In this document: one piece after another, positions 45,531-56,626 of the stretch | How the letters are laid out: the number at the start of each line of letters is the position of its first letter | How positions within the stretch are numbered: the first letter of the stretch is position 1 | NCBI RefSeq assembly: GCF_040954645.1 | Contig: NC_092805.1 | Coordinates: forward strand, 16,270,741 to 16,334,740 | Length of the DNA stretch: 64,000 nt | Source: Diabrotica undecimpunctata | Taxonomy: Eukaryota > Arthropoda > Insecta > Coleoptera > Chrysomelidae | Direction of reading: 5' to 3' | Notes under the pieces: model-generated | Databases searched by the model: none | The model's input: the letters and a program-made list of their open reading frames with translations, nothing else | Told to the model about the DNA's origin: nothing | Position numbers and translations under genes: made by a program

Positions 45531-45887
45531 AATTTATAGTTGCGATTTTATCTAAAAATATATTTAAATATTTATATATGCTTGTATTTTGAAGGTTTTT
45601 TGGTATTTATAGTTTCTAGTTCACCAAAGGCGTTTACATGAATATGTAATTTGAAAATTAATGATAATGGTAACGTCATTAAAAAGAAAAATTAAGGGCA
45701 CATTAATTATGACATGTTATATTTACGCTTGTGCTGCCTTAATTTAGTTATTATTATCAATAACTATCGAATTTTATAGGTTATACATTCATCTGCACAA
45801 AAAAGGGAAAAACATACAGTTTTATTCTATTTTTATTTATACATAGATGGCATACCTGCGGAGGCTCTAAAATCAATGGGTGAGAGT
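45531..45887. other. AT-rich spacer
   Basis: No feature recognised; ends in the LINE target site at 45888-45898. Confidence 0.5.
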
Positions 45888-45898
45888 GGCATAGATGT

Positions 45899-47551
45899 TC
45901 TTCTTCTTCTTAAAGTGCCCTCTCCTCAATGGAGGTTGGCTACTACAATTTTAAAATCTTCTCTATCTTCAGCTGTTCTTATTAGCTGTTCAAAATTTAG
46001 CCCTGTCCATTGTCGGATGTTTCTGAGCCACGATAGTCTTTTCCTTCCTAGGCCTCTCTTTCCCTCGATTTTTCCTTTCACTATAAGTTCGGCATATTGG
46101 TACTTATTATTTGTCAGTATGTGGCCTAGGTATGATGTTTTTCTAACTTTTACTGTGTTAAAAAGTTCTCTTTCCTTGCCTATTCTATGCAGCACTTCTT
46201 CGTTTGAGGTATGCGATGTCCATGAAATTTTGAGCATTCTCCGGTAGATCCACATTTCAAAGGCCTCCAATTTATTTACGGTTGATGTTTTTAGGGTCCA
46301 AGTTTCAACTGCATATAGAAGAGTCGACCAGACGTAGCATTTTGATAAACGTAGTCGAATTTCGAGTTTTATTCGAGAATCACAAAGCAGTTTTTTTATT
46401 TTTTCGAAAGATTTTCTGGCCTGTTCTATTCTCGATCTTATTTCTAGATCAGGATTTAGGCTGCTATCGATCCAACATCCCAGGTACTTAAATCTATTGA
46501 CCTGTTCTAAAATGTGCCCATTTATTGTGCAAGGTTGAGGTACGTTTTGGTTTTTTCGGATTGGCATCACTTTGGTTTTTTTAATGTTTATTTTCATACC
46601 AAATTGCTCACAGGTCGAGTTGGTCTTGTCGATGAGTCGTTGTAGACCTACGTCGGAATCCGCAATTAACACTGTATCATCGGCGTATCTCATACTGTTG
46701 ATATTTACGCCATTCACCTTGACTCCATCCTTGGAATCCTCCAATGCTTCTTTAAATAGAAACTCGGAGTAAAGATCAAACAGCAGAGGCGACAGAACAC
46801 ATCCTTGTCTAACTCCCCTCCTAATTTCTACTTCTGCGGATGTGGAACCTTCGACCCTAACTCTGGCGTTTTGGTTCCAGTACAAGTTTTTTAAGAATTT
46901 GATGTCTTTTCCATCTAAACCGACTTCTTGCAAACGTTCTAATAGTAGGTCGTGTCTTACTCTATCAAATGCTTTTTCGAAGTCTATAAAGCATATAAAT
47001 ATATCTTTCTGTTGGTCGTAGCATTTTTGGGCGAGAACTAGTAAACTGAACAGGGCTTCTCTCGTTCCCATGCCGGCTCTGAATCCAAACTGATCGTCTC
47101 CGATGATTGTTTCGCACTTTCTATAGATACGATTATGTACGATTTTTAGTAGGACTTTTACTGCATGACTCATAAGGCTTATCAGACAAAACTCATTGCA
47201 GTGTTGTGGGTTTGGCTTTTTTGGTAGTGGGATGAATATTGACTCCAGCCAATCTTGGGGTATTTTACATGTATCATAAATGCGATTGAATAAAAGGACA
47301 AATATTTCGATATTTTCTTCGCTGATTAATTTTAACGTTTCTGGGTATATTCCGTCTGGATCTGGGCTTTTATTTGTTTTAAGATGATTAATTGCATTTA
47401 TGATTTCAGATTTCAGAATTGTTGGCCCTTCGTTGTTATTTTCCAATCTTGGTTCTTCTCGTATGTCGTGAAAAAGAATTTTAATATAGTTTTCCCACTC
47501 TTTCAGTTTGTCTTCCGTTGATTCTAGCAGTTTGCCATCCGTGTTCGGATA
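45899..47551 (-). mobile_element. young 5'-truncated LINE with 11-bp target duplication
   Basis: GGCATAGATGT at 45888-45898 and 47552-47562. The minus-strand insert runs from within the protein (47551) to a CTT-rich 3' end (AAG on the sense strand) at 45899-45915. Its reading frame is unbroken. Longest and cleanest of three copies of this family in the window (others 13645-14289 and 31351-31759, all in the same orientation). Confidence 0.93.
45926..47551 (-). CDS. LINE reverse transcriptase, unbroken 541-codon frame
   Basis: No stop from the truncation point to the natural end. Order: GKLLESTEDKLKEWENYI, KSPDPDGIYPETLKL (motif 1), FIPLPKKPNPQ, DQFGFRAGMGTREALFSLL, CFIDFEKAFDRVRHDLL (first catalytic Asp, about 46990), RRGVRQGCVLSPLLFDLY, MRYADDTVLIADSD (YADD box, about 46680), FGMKINIKKTKVM, FKYLGCWIDSSLNPD, then the C-terminal LLYAVETWTLK, FEMWIYRRMLKISWTSHTSN and VRKTSYLGHIL. 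The endonuclease half is absent, so it cannot jump on its own. The clade is uncertain; the layout is of the CR1/L2/RTE kind. Confidence 0.93.
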   Translation of the reverse strand, partial: YPNTDGKLLESTEDKLKEWENYIKILFHDIREEPRLENNNEGPTILKSEIINAINHLKTNKSPDPDGIYPETLKLISEENIEIFVLLFNRIYDTCKIPQDWLESIFIPLPKKPNPQHCNEFCLISLMSHAVKVLLKIVHNRIYRKCETIIGDDQFGFRAGMGTREALFSLLVLAQKCYDQQKDIFICFIDFEKAFDRVRHDLLLERLQEVGLDGKDIKFLKNLYWNQNARVRVEGSTSAEVEIRRGVRQGCVLSPLLFDLYSEFLFKEALEDSKDGVKVNGVNINSMRYADDTVLIADSDVGLQRLIDKTNSTCEQFGMKINIKKTKVMPIRKNQNVPQPCTINGHILEQVNRFKYLGCWIDSSLNPDLEIRSRIEQARKSFEKIKKLLCDSRIKLEIRLRLSKCYVWSTLLYAVETWTLKTSTVNKLEAFEMWIYRRMLKISWTSHTSNEEVLHRIGKERELFNTVKVRKTSYLGHILTNNKYQYAELIVKGKIEGKRGLGRKRLSWLRNIRQWTGLNFEQLIRTAEDREDFKIVVANLH

Positions 47552-47562
47552 GGCATAGATGT

Positions 47563-48690
47563 AATATTGGATATTGGATATCTGCAACATGATATGGATC
47601 GTAGGTGAATAGCCTGATGAATGGTTCAAATCAACATTTATCCCTATCTTTAAAAAGGTTGTAGCATTTCAAGTTCCTTAATTTTAGAACTTTTAATGAA
47701 ACTGTATTTTTACGGTAACCCCCTGTCTAATTTTTTATCTGAATACAGATAAGTATTCATATTTTCATAAACACTTGCAGTTCTTGCTCTGTGTCTATAT
47801 TATGTTTATATTTTTGAATACTAAAGTATGTACTTTAGAGTTCCTCGTTATATAATAAATTAGCTTTGGCTATAATTAAGTTAAAGTGTTATTTTTCTCA
47901 TGGGAACAGAACCACTACTTTTTTCAATTAACTTTTCCCGAAGTTACAGAAGAAATACAAGGTTTAATTTCAGTTAGTTCTTAGTTGTCTGTCGCAAATG
48001 GCTTATGATGTTTATATTCATTGCCAATATCTCGTGTTGTTTATCTGTGATGGAACCTGCATTTTATGTGGTAAGATTTGTCCATCTATCGATAATTCAT
48101 TCAATAAATAGAAAGGTTCTTTTATCAATTATTAGGGTTTCAATCCCTTTTCCAATAGTCACCCGCCCATTCAAAGCCAGGATACCGCCCTGTGTTGTTT
48201 ATTGCCTTATTTCGTCGAAGACGACGGCTCTTTTAGCGATTAGAAAAAAGTCATACCGAAATGCACCTGCTTTTTGCTCATATCGGATATTTTCTTCGAA
48301 TGTTGTTAACCTTTGAGTCTATATCCAGGTACTTGGGTATCCTTGGTAATTGTTTTATGTAAATCATTGGCGATAGTATAAATATTTTTATTCCAGCTTC
48401 TAGTTTTTCCTAAAATTATTTAGAACCAAGAGATTTGTAACAAAAACCAAAGAAAAAAATGCATGTATATTTAAAATACCTGTCAAAGTTTTTATACCGC
48501 TACGTCCACACCCGTAGAATCCGGGTAACAAATGTTTAGTAAATCATAAAGCTGTGTCTAGTTTTTTTATAATTTAAGTGATATAGAAACATAAATAAAA
48601 GTTACATTTCAAATACATTGTCCTTACTTACTTACATATTTACTGAGAGTTCGTTACATAGTGGACGATTACAAATTACGACGAAAAAAA
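47563..48690. other. spacer, nothing recognised
   Basis: AT-rich; short frames only. The left part of the piggyBac relic at 48691 may extend a little into it. Confidence 0.5.
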
Positions 48691-50028
48691 TTACGATGAT
48701 TTTCGTGTCTTTCTTAGCCGCTTTTTTGTCAAAGATATACAAATGTAGCAATTTTCAACAATTTTGAGGCGTCCAGTGGAATCTCGAAGAGGTAATGAGT
48801 CTGCTGTATTACTTGAATCTGTAGGTAGAGTTCCTAACATACACTCAATTCCTGACCTTGATGAAACATTTCGATATACATTTGGTACTTTAGATCTAGC
48901 AGAAATTGCAGGCATCACTAGTTGTATGTCTTGTAGAAAAATTCTACGCTTACTATTTTTAGTAGAACTCTATGGATTATTTCTCTGTATAAATTACATA
49001 GGTTGCTAGGCAAGCTACGTCTAGGATACTGTAAAAGAAGGCTAGTGGCCAACGCAAAGTTTTGCGTTAGTGGAATAATGAGAAACCATTTTGTCCATGT
49101 TTTCTACGCTTCCTTTTGTTTTATTATAGAACTGAATTATTTCAGGTTTATTTTTTGAGTCACTTACATTATCTTTGTCATGCATTGTTGACAGCAAGAT
49201 AACGTATTTTTTTCTTTTTTGGCACATATGAACAAATGGTAACACGATCTGCACTGAATCCGTGTAATAACGATTCAGACTCATGCTCTGGCGAAGGCAG
49301 TATTTCGTGTGGAATATATGGTGAAGGCAGTATTTCTTTTTAAAGTACCAACTAATAATAAATTCCAAGACAACAGAAGACAAGCTAGTGAAAGAATAAA
49401 AAAATGATCCATTGTTATATTTTGTCCAGAATTTTTGTATCGGTAATACAAATCTTTTACTATGCGTTCACCTTGATTAGTTTCACGTCCAGTTGAATTT
49501 TTTCCGGTAAAAATTTGTCCAGTAAGTTGATACGAATTATCGGCATCACAAACCCACCAAATATTGATGCTATACATCAATATCATATACATCAATATGT
49601 TTTGCATATAATTATGTCACACATTCCGTCACTAAAAATTTGAATGTACCTCTAGTAGAAAGAGTTTTAGTAGAACGTACTGGGCCCGTCTTTTCACGCA
49701 AATGGTTACGTTTTAGTGTTCGACTTGCAGTAAACGGTTTTAGTTGCCAAATCGTTTTATCTTTTGCAACCAGAACATTACTTTGGAAAGAACTTCCTTG
49801 AAAATCGTCATAATCTGCGTCACTACTATCGTTGTCGTCGGTATCAATTTCAATCTTATTATTGATATCAGTAAAAACGTCTTCTACGTCAGAAGCTTCA
49901 TCTCCATCTGGTTTGCTTTGGGGAACATAGTCCTCATCTAATTCCTGGTTTTCGATATTTTTGTCAACTTCCTCATCTATATCATCTATAAATTGTTGCA
50001 AGTACTTCTGTTGCTTTTTATACGTCAT
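48691..50028 (-). pseudogene. piggyBac transposase relic (copy D)
   Basis: Minus strand, N- to C-terminal from 50028: acidic start (DDIDEEVDKNIENQELDED), KDKTIWQLKPFTASRTLKRN and STRGTFKFL, then a deletion removing the first catalytic Asp block; WWVCDADNSYQLTGQIFTGK, ERIVKDLYYRYKNSGQNITM, DHFFILSLACLLL (second Asp block, damaged), GTLKRN, KYVILLSTMHDKDNV, KNKPEIIQFYNKTKGSVENM (third Asp replaced by Glu), and a C-terminal piece with DIQLVMPAISARSKVPNVYR to 48691. At least three frame breaks; no clear TTAA-flanked ends. Confidence 0.82.
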
Positions 50029-50239
50029 TCCAAAATTTATTGGTTTATGTATAAAATGTTGTAAAAATAAACCGTAATATCTTAACTTTTAAATTCGCTA
50101 GCACTCACTTCTCTTCTTGTCATTATTACAACATAAAACACGCATGTAGTGACAAAAATATGAACAATTTGTAAGCACAGTTAAATGAATACTGAAAGCA
50201 AACAAACAAAAATGCTAAGAGTCTCTTACACACACACAC

Positions 50240-50880
50240 ACGCAGTGATCAACCCTGCCCCTAGGAACATGTGTATACCAATGTAAGAATGGGATCCACA
50301 TGTCCGAAGATCAAACCGGTCACACTTCGCTAGTCGAAGTGGTACCTATCTGACCCCAGGCTTTTCCACCACCCCTTCTCATCGTGTGACTTACGTGAGG
50401 AGGCTTATGATCTGAAATTTACTTAAGATGCCCTGGGTAATAGGACATCCTCGGTTTTTAGTGAATGTGGTTATGCCACCTAACTGTAGGGGTAGCCACA
50501 TCTAGGCTTTTCTCCCTATTTACTTTACTGACTCTATTGATTTTACTCTAGCTTTACGTCGGGACTTAAGTCCCTAAAAGAAAGAAAAAAGAACGTGTGT
50601 TCCGACCATAGAGCCATCAGCCTGAGCTGATGACTCTATGTCCGGAAAAGAGTGTGTGCTCGGTCACTCAGCCGCCGATTTGGCAAAATAAATTTTGTTC
50701 TCCTTGTCGGCTGAGCACCCGAGAGGGATCCGGCCACCAAGCCCATGTATGCTGCATATGACCTCAGTGCTCGGATTTCGCGAGTAGATCTTTCATTCGA
50801 TCTGCCTTAAGGGCCTAGTCCGCGGAGCGGTATATAGAAGGCCTGACGGGCCCCTTCTATATTTGCTATATAAGGTAAAT
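50240..50880. other. GC-richer, hairpin-rich segment of unknown nature
   Basis: Stands out from the AT-rich surroundings and contains several strong hairpins: ACTTCG/CGAAGT at 50327-50342, CATAGAGCCATCAGC with GCTGATGACTCTATG at 50606-50640 (extendable to 50600-50647), CTCAGCCG with CGGCTGAG at 50669-50676 and 50708-50715, and TATAGAAG with CTTCTATA at 50833-50861. No reading frame. A short AC microsatellite precedes it (about 50228-50242). Could be a retroelement untranslated region, an LTR or a structured RNA. Confidence 0.5.
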
Positions 50881-51383
50881 TTACGTTAAAACGGTTTAAT
50901 GAAAAGTATGAATATATCAATATGAATTTACGTTATTTAATCAGAAAACACTTTTTTTTTTGTGGACTTCCTTGTGGCTTCGGGATTATAAAATGCCTGG
51001 GCAACAATTCCTTCCTTAAGAGTCTCTTATTTTCGGAACGTAAAAGCGAAGTTTACCGAAGGTACCTGGGTAGCGCGGGTATAGACTACGGTAACAGGTA
51101 CTTGGGTATAGACATAATGGGTTAAACTCTGCTGTAAGTGTTTTATTGACTATTTTTTTTGCGATATTGAGAATTTAAATTTTACAATCAAAATCGTTGT
51201 TGAGAGTTTTTTATGAGACTAATTTTAATCTTTTGAATATATTACGTTATATGGTTCAGTTAAACAAAAGCCACGTAATTTCTTCAATCTTTTAAGCATG
51301 TTGCCAGGTGTAACGTTTGAGTTTATAATTTAATTTTGATATAAATAAGTATAATTAAGTAAAGGTATATAAGTTATTTCAGT

Positions 51384-51895
51384 TGTTGCAAGAGCACCAA
51401 AGAGAGCATATCTTGGTGGAGAGGACATCCGTTATGATCAAAGGCACTGGTATGTATTTCGGAATTGTACTGGTTCGTAAAAACAGTGCAAATTTCCGAA
51501 ATGCACATCTAGAACCCAAGCATATAGGATGAAATGCAATTTTTCTTTATGTAATTCAACCATGAAAACGTGTTTTTAGCATTTTCATAATAAACAATTG
51601 TGTGTATGGTTGGAAATATGACTGCGGATTACTAGATTCATTAGCCTAACCAATCATATTAAACAATAATTTCAATATGTTTTTATTTGCTTAGTTTGAT
51701 AATTAAAAAAAGTTCAATGCTGTTACTAACACATGGTTACTGCACAGTTCCGCCTAAAGACGGATGTGTGTTTTTTCTTTTAGAGGTACACCTGGGAATA
51801 ATATCAGTTTTTGCCTCATACATTTGTGTTCGTAAGTGAAAAATCTTAACTTTCCTGAATTTCTCAGCACGAACAAAAATTGATGCATTAGAGGG
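51384..51895 (+). mobile_element. piggyBac 3' end (copy E): C-terminal finger and terminus
   Basis: Codons 51384-51600: APKRAYLGGEDIRYDQRHWY, FRNCTGS, a stop, CKFPKCTSRTQAYRMKCNFS and LCNSTMKTCF, the Cys-rich C-terminal finger of piggyBac transposases. The element ends at 51895 with GAGGG followed by TTAA (51896-51899), giving a CCCTCTAATGC terminus when reversed. The left part is not recognised. It lies just beyond the polyadenylation signals of esterase gene A. Confidence 0.72.
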
Positions 51896-51931
51896 TTAAG
51901 GTAACATTTAAACACAATGCATATTTCGTGT

Positions 51932-51950
51932 TTTATTAAAAATATTTATT
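51932..51950 (-). promoter_or_regulatory. two AATAAA polyadenylation signals of esterase gene A
   Basis: AATAAA on the minus strand at 51945-51950 and 51932-51937, about 53 and 66 bases downstream of the esterase stop codon. Confidence 0.6.
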
Positions 51951-52002
51951 GTTTATATATAAAATAATAAAATAATTAAGTACAAATATACACTACAGAC
52001 AC

Positions 52003-52186
52003 TCAAAACACATAATAGGGTGGTTTACGATATTTCTCCAATAGTTTGTTTGCATTTTTGTAAGACTTCGGATCAATTCGTGCTTCTAAAGTCTTGTTAA
52101 TACTAAGGTAATTGATTTTATTTCCGCAAACTATACAAGGCCAAATCTTGTTATCTAAAATTGCTTCTTTGGTTGGCGTGGGATTT
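52003..52186 (-). CDS. carboxylesterase gene A, last exon
   Basis: Final exon of a type-B carboxylesterase. After a TTCCAG acceptor its first base completes a Gln codon, then NPTPTKEAILDNKIWP, the usual (G)NPTP..W element near the C-terminus, INYLSINKTLEA, and a stop at 52003-52005. Sixty-two residues including the split codon. There is no membrane anchor or ER-retention signal (ends YYVF). The intron before it (52187-53180) holds a LINE fragment. Confidence 0.92.
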
Positions 52187-52439
52187 CTGGAACAAATTGA
52201 AAGCATGAAAATAAACAGAAAAATGTGGCAGTAAAATGTATACCAGTACGTTAATACTAAAATATCGTTATTTTTATGTAAAGCAAAAAAGAAAGACATT
52301 ACGTTAGTTTCATTCTTTATGTTTTTAGCATTTTTTTTTTTTGAACAAATATTGTTGAACAAATAATTTTTACAAAGAGTCACAGTAAATTGTTTAAAAA
52401 TTGTTCAATAAATAACCGATACTACTTCAACAGGCACTA

Positions 52440-53140
52440 CATAAAGAACAAGATTTGGGTATGTATTGTTAATACTGAATAGAGAGTTACAGCCCTCTTA
52501 AATCTTGGATGTAAGAGCACTAACTTCAGCGGAAATACAAAGCGATCACAAATTGGTATTGTGCAAAATCCGAATGAAAACTATTAAACAAGTAATGGAA
52601 ATAAAATACCTGGAAATTACACCGTCTAGCTATGGAGACCTGGACAAAGAAGTGAGAGATCAAGTACAAAAAGCAAATAGACTAACAGGATGCTTTAATA
52701 ACACTATATGGCGAAACAGACACATTAACAGTGAGATGAAATCAACAATTTATAAAGCCAGTGTAAGACTAATAATGACATAAGCCTCAGAAACAAGACC
52801 CAACACAGCCACAACGCAAAGGCTACTGGAAACGGCAGAGATGGGAGTACTGAGAAGAATTACAGGAAATACGCTGAGAGATCAAAAGAAAAGTGAAGAT
52901 ATTAGAAGAAAATGTAACGTACAGTGTATAAATGGAAGGACAGAAAATAGAAAAAAAAGAATAGAATAACCACATAAGCATAATGGAGGACACTTGTGTC
53001 GTAAAAATAGCAAGAGATGAGTCACCAATCGGCAGAACAAGTATCGGACGACTGCGCAAAAGATGGAGTGACAACCTTCCATAGAGGTATTAATATCCGC
53101 TAATGAACAAGCATAATTGTTTATAAAGAGGAAGAAGAAG
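52440..53140 (+). mobile_element. LINE fragment in esterase gene A intron
   Basis: Plus-strand codons: DVRALTSAEIQSDHKLVL (end of an endonuclease, SDH box), joined directly to VMEIKYLEITPSSYGDLDKE, TGCFNNTIWRN, MKSTIYKASVRLIMT, a stop, ASETRPNT, LETAEMGVLRRITGNTLRD and KIARDESPIGRTSIGR. The reverse-transcriptase core is deleted between. Same family as 56627-57480 and 63050-63500. Confidence 0.78.
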
Positions 53141-53180
53141 AATATAATTTTTGGATTTGGTAATTATGTATTTTACTTAC

Positions 53181-53328
53181 TGATATTTAATAAAGTTTGT
53201 CCATAAAGTCAACATTCTTTTCATTGTCAATTGATCTTCTTTGGGGTATAATTTAATGCTATCTCTCACTCCTTCTCGTCCTCCAAATAAGTAATGTAGT
53301 TCTTCAGTATGGGCAACATCATCAGCTC
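53181..53328 (-). CDS. carboxylesterase gene A, exon with catalytic histidine
   Basis: 148 bases between a CTTTTTAG acceptor and a GTAAGT donor; phase 1 at its start and two bases over at its end, fitting both neighbours. The join with the upstream exon gives PYTAGADDVAHTEELHYLFG: the His in this block is the esterase catalytic histidine (family pattern G..H.(D/E)(D/E)L.YLF). It continues VRDSIKLYPKED and LTLWTNFIKY. Confidence 0.94.
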
Positions 53329-53399
53329 CTAAAAAGGAATAAAAAAAAATATTTTGTTTTAAAAATCAGAGCTTAAAATAATGTTAGCATAATAGGAAT

Positions 53400-53635
53400 G
53401 ATATGGCTAAAGAAAGGGACAAGCCGTCAAAAGACTTGACTTACGTGCGGCAGATTAAGTGTGCAGATAAGAGTGTTAAGATCCGATGTTGAAATAAGGC
53501 AAATATGGTAGAAGTACTTTAGTAAGTAGCTAAATGAAGAACACCAGAGGAGAGACCGAGGATGCGAGATCCCAAATGAGAATGTAATTGGGGATAATAA
53601 TAGATTTTGAGTAGAGTTAATGTGTTGTGGCAAAT
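53400..53635 (+). mobile_element. LINE fragment in esterase gene A intron
   Basis: Codons around 53480-53575 give EIRQIWKKYFSKLLNEEHQR (allowing a stop and shift), the linker segment that precedes the LINE reverse transcriptase. Nothing else is recoverable. Confidence 0.5.
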
Positions 53636-53648
53636 AATGAGTAGTATA

Positions 53649-55699
53649 CAGGGTGGTCCTTAAGTAATTGTACAAAAAGAAACAGTAGATTCTACACTCT
53701 AAAATATTACGATTTAAGCCAAATTGCTTTTATAAAATGTTGATATTAAGAAAGATACAGGGTGTTAAAGTGCAAAATTAAAATTTTATTTTTCGCTATA
53801 ACTTTCATGTTTGTAAACATTTATGTATAAAAATTTACAACAGGGTACTTTTAGATATAAAAAACTATAATTTTATACACACTTTGACGTAACTGATAGA
53901 GGGCGCCACTTATGCCACATATGTGGTATAAATTTGCACTTAACTTTTTTGCTCTTTAAGTTACTTGTATTTGGGATAAAAAATATTAAAGATACATTAT
54001 TTTGACAAAAAAAAGGTATACTTGTTAATAACATCAAAACTCAATAGTTTTCGAGATAATCGCATTTTAAAAATCAGCTGCATAATTCTGATCTAAGGCA
54101 ATTACTCCAGGCAACGAAGAAAAAATAGACAAAAACATTAATACTTCTGAATTTTGGTATAAAATACCTTTAACTAAAGTTAATAGTTAACGAAATATTA
54201 AATAAAATAAATATATCAGCAGGATAATTAATAATAGGATTTGACAAAATAACAGAATAATAGGATTGTACATCAAACATTTTACGTTTTATGTTAAATT
54301 AAAGTCATAATCAAAACATTTTGTTTAAAAACCAAATTAAGAAATAGTTAAACTAAATAACACAACTTTTTGTCAAAGTAAGTGTTCGATATGTCCACCA
54401 TTTTCTTTAATTCATTTGTCAATATATTCTATAAAAGATCGTCTCATTAAATAGCATCATTGGTTCTAAAGAAACTGCTGCAGTATTTATTTCTTCCCAT
54501 AGTTGGTTGCGAATGTTTATGGGATTCTTATAGACACGTTGTTTTAATACGCCCCGTACACCAAAATCAAACCGATTAAATTCTGGGCTACGTGGTGGCT
54601 ATAATGTATAATGGATGAATATATCGATGACATTACTTATTTATATGATTACGTTACAGCTTACGAGTAACTATAATTACATCTCGAACAAATGGACTAT
54701 TATGATTTACTAACGAACTTATATTATGCTGAACCAAATTGCCTGTGTATTTACTATATTTATAACAATATCGGTTATTAGGACAACGATGATGTTTTTG
54801 TAAAAATGCTGAGTCTTTCAGGTTAGATTTGTAGCAAAAGTATTATGAAACAGGACACATATGTGTTATTCAATACCTGCGCTCACATTGCCAAGGAATA
54901 TGACTACCGCGACCAATCCAACGTTCAGAAAAGTTGTATTTAAGTAGGTTCTAACTGTCTTCTCTCTAGAATGTGGTTATGTACCATCTTGCATAAACCA
55001 CATATTTTGGGTTTTTAGTATTTTAAAAAGCGATAGCAAGGGGAATTTGTAAACATGATGACGACCAACGTCTGAATACGGACACGGCACCTAAAGAAGA
55101 AGATGAAATATATTTTCTTTAATAAGACATTTAGCACATATAACAAAGCATTTTGTGATGTTACATTATCATCTTTGAGTAGTTTTAATAAGAATAAACT
55201 ATGAATTATGCTTATCTACAGGTATTTAGTGCTTTACCGCACAAATATCAAACTAAGAATTATTGTGCAGCTGACTTATAAAATGCATTTATCTCGAAAA
55301 CGGTTAAATTTTCAGATTACTAAAATGTATACCTTTTCTTTGTAAAAATAATGTATCTTTAATATTTTTTAACACAAATAGAGCTAACTTAAAGAGGAAA
55401 AAAGTTAAGCGCAAATTTATGCCACACATGTGGCATATGTGGCGCCCTCTATTAGTTATATTAAAGTTAGTATAAAATTATAATTTAGCCTAGTCAAAAG
55501 CATCCAACTGTAAATTTTTGTCCAAAAATATTTACAAACGTAAAAGTTATAGCGAAAAATAAAATTTTACATTTCCACTTTAACACCCTGTATCCTTCTT
55601 AAGATCAACAATTTATTAAAGCAAGTTGGCTTAAATCGTAATATTTTAAAGTGAAGAATCTACGGTTTTTGTTTGTACAATTACTTAAGGACCACCCTG
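53649..55699 (-). mobile_element. mariner-type element with ~470-bp inverted repeats
   Basis: Ends CAGGGTGGTCCTTAAGTAAT and, reversed, the same, flanked by TA (53647-53648 and 55700-55701). The inverted repeats run to about 54130 and from about 55230, including a shared GGCGCC and ATGCCACA..GTGGCAT segment, with moderate divergence. Between them, on the minus strand (54615-54400), is a transposase remnant: PPRSPEFNRFDFGVRG, VLKQRVYKNPINIRNQLWEE and ENGGHIEHLL, matching the third-Asp block and C-terminus of DD41D-type elements. The part 54640-55160 has no coding relic and shares a repeat with 41665-41735. Confidence 0.82.
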
Positions 55700-55710
55700 T
55701 ATATATATAC

Positions 55711-55807
<97 letters not shown>

Positions 55808-55815
55808 TACATATA
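55700..55815. repeat. (TA)n microsatellite
   Basis: About 116 bases of TA repeats with TACATA interruptions, abutting the long-repeat mariner-type element. Confidence 0.96.
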
Positions 55816-56626
55816 AGAAATTAAGTGGCGAAGAAGAAGTAACTCTAAGTGGAGTTACTTTAACTGGAGCAAAAACTAGCTAGAAGATAGCTCAATATAC
55901 GGTTTAAAAATACATGTGAAGTTAAAAAGAATAGTTTTTTAAGGGATAATTTGATAAAACTAACAAATATATAATATAATAATATATGAATCAAACATTT
56001 TGCGATATCGATATTTTGCGATACTGCTTTGGATTTTCTCGACTGCTGAATAATATGCTCCAGTGTGGTTAAATTGCGTGGCTAAATTCATAAATATGTA
56101 GAAAAATGTATTGCATTTATACATATTGCTTCTAAAAGCTCCATTTTATCAAGGGAATGATTTCTGAGGTAATTAATTCTCTTCCGCCATGGTTCCGAGT
56201 ATTGGGTCATATTCCATCTACCACGTTACACACAAATACAAAAAGGTCGTAAAAACAGTATCTGCTAATAGAATTATCTAGTATCGCGAATATATGGTCT
56301 TAAAAAGCGACTGCATGGCAGAATACTAACATGCAGTGCATTACCCAAGTTCACCATTGTTTTGATTGTCCACGAAAAACATGGTCCACCGTTAATGGGA
56401 TCCGAACTCGATGCGGCAGATGCACATAAATGTTGTGTAAGTAGAGCAAACAACAATATTCTTCCCTAATATTACTGTAGAGAGAACCAAACCATTAACA
56501 TTATTGAAGAGTGTTCTTACAATTCCTATTTGCAATTTTAAAATTAATACATCATATTAATAGGCCGAATGATTATTTGTAATTCTTTAAAATATGTCCA
56601 TCATTAATAGTGTCCTATAGAAATAA
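55816..56626. other. esterase gene A intron, nothing recognised
   Basis: AT-rich; a minus-strand frame at 56274-56456 has no family features. Confidence 0.5.

Noticed and set aside
48005..48316. 103-codon plus-strand frame
   Set aside because: Low-complexity hydrophobic composition typical of AT-rich non-coding DNA; no motif.
56274..56456. 60-codon minus-strand frame as a possible esterase exon
   Set aside because: No esterase motif fits and the flanking exons already join in phase without it.
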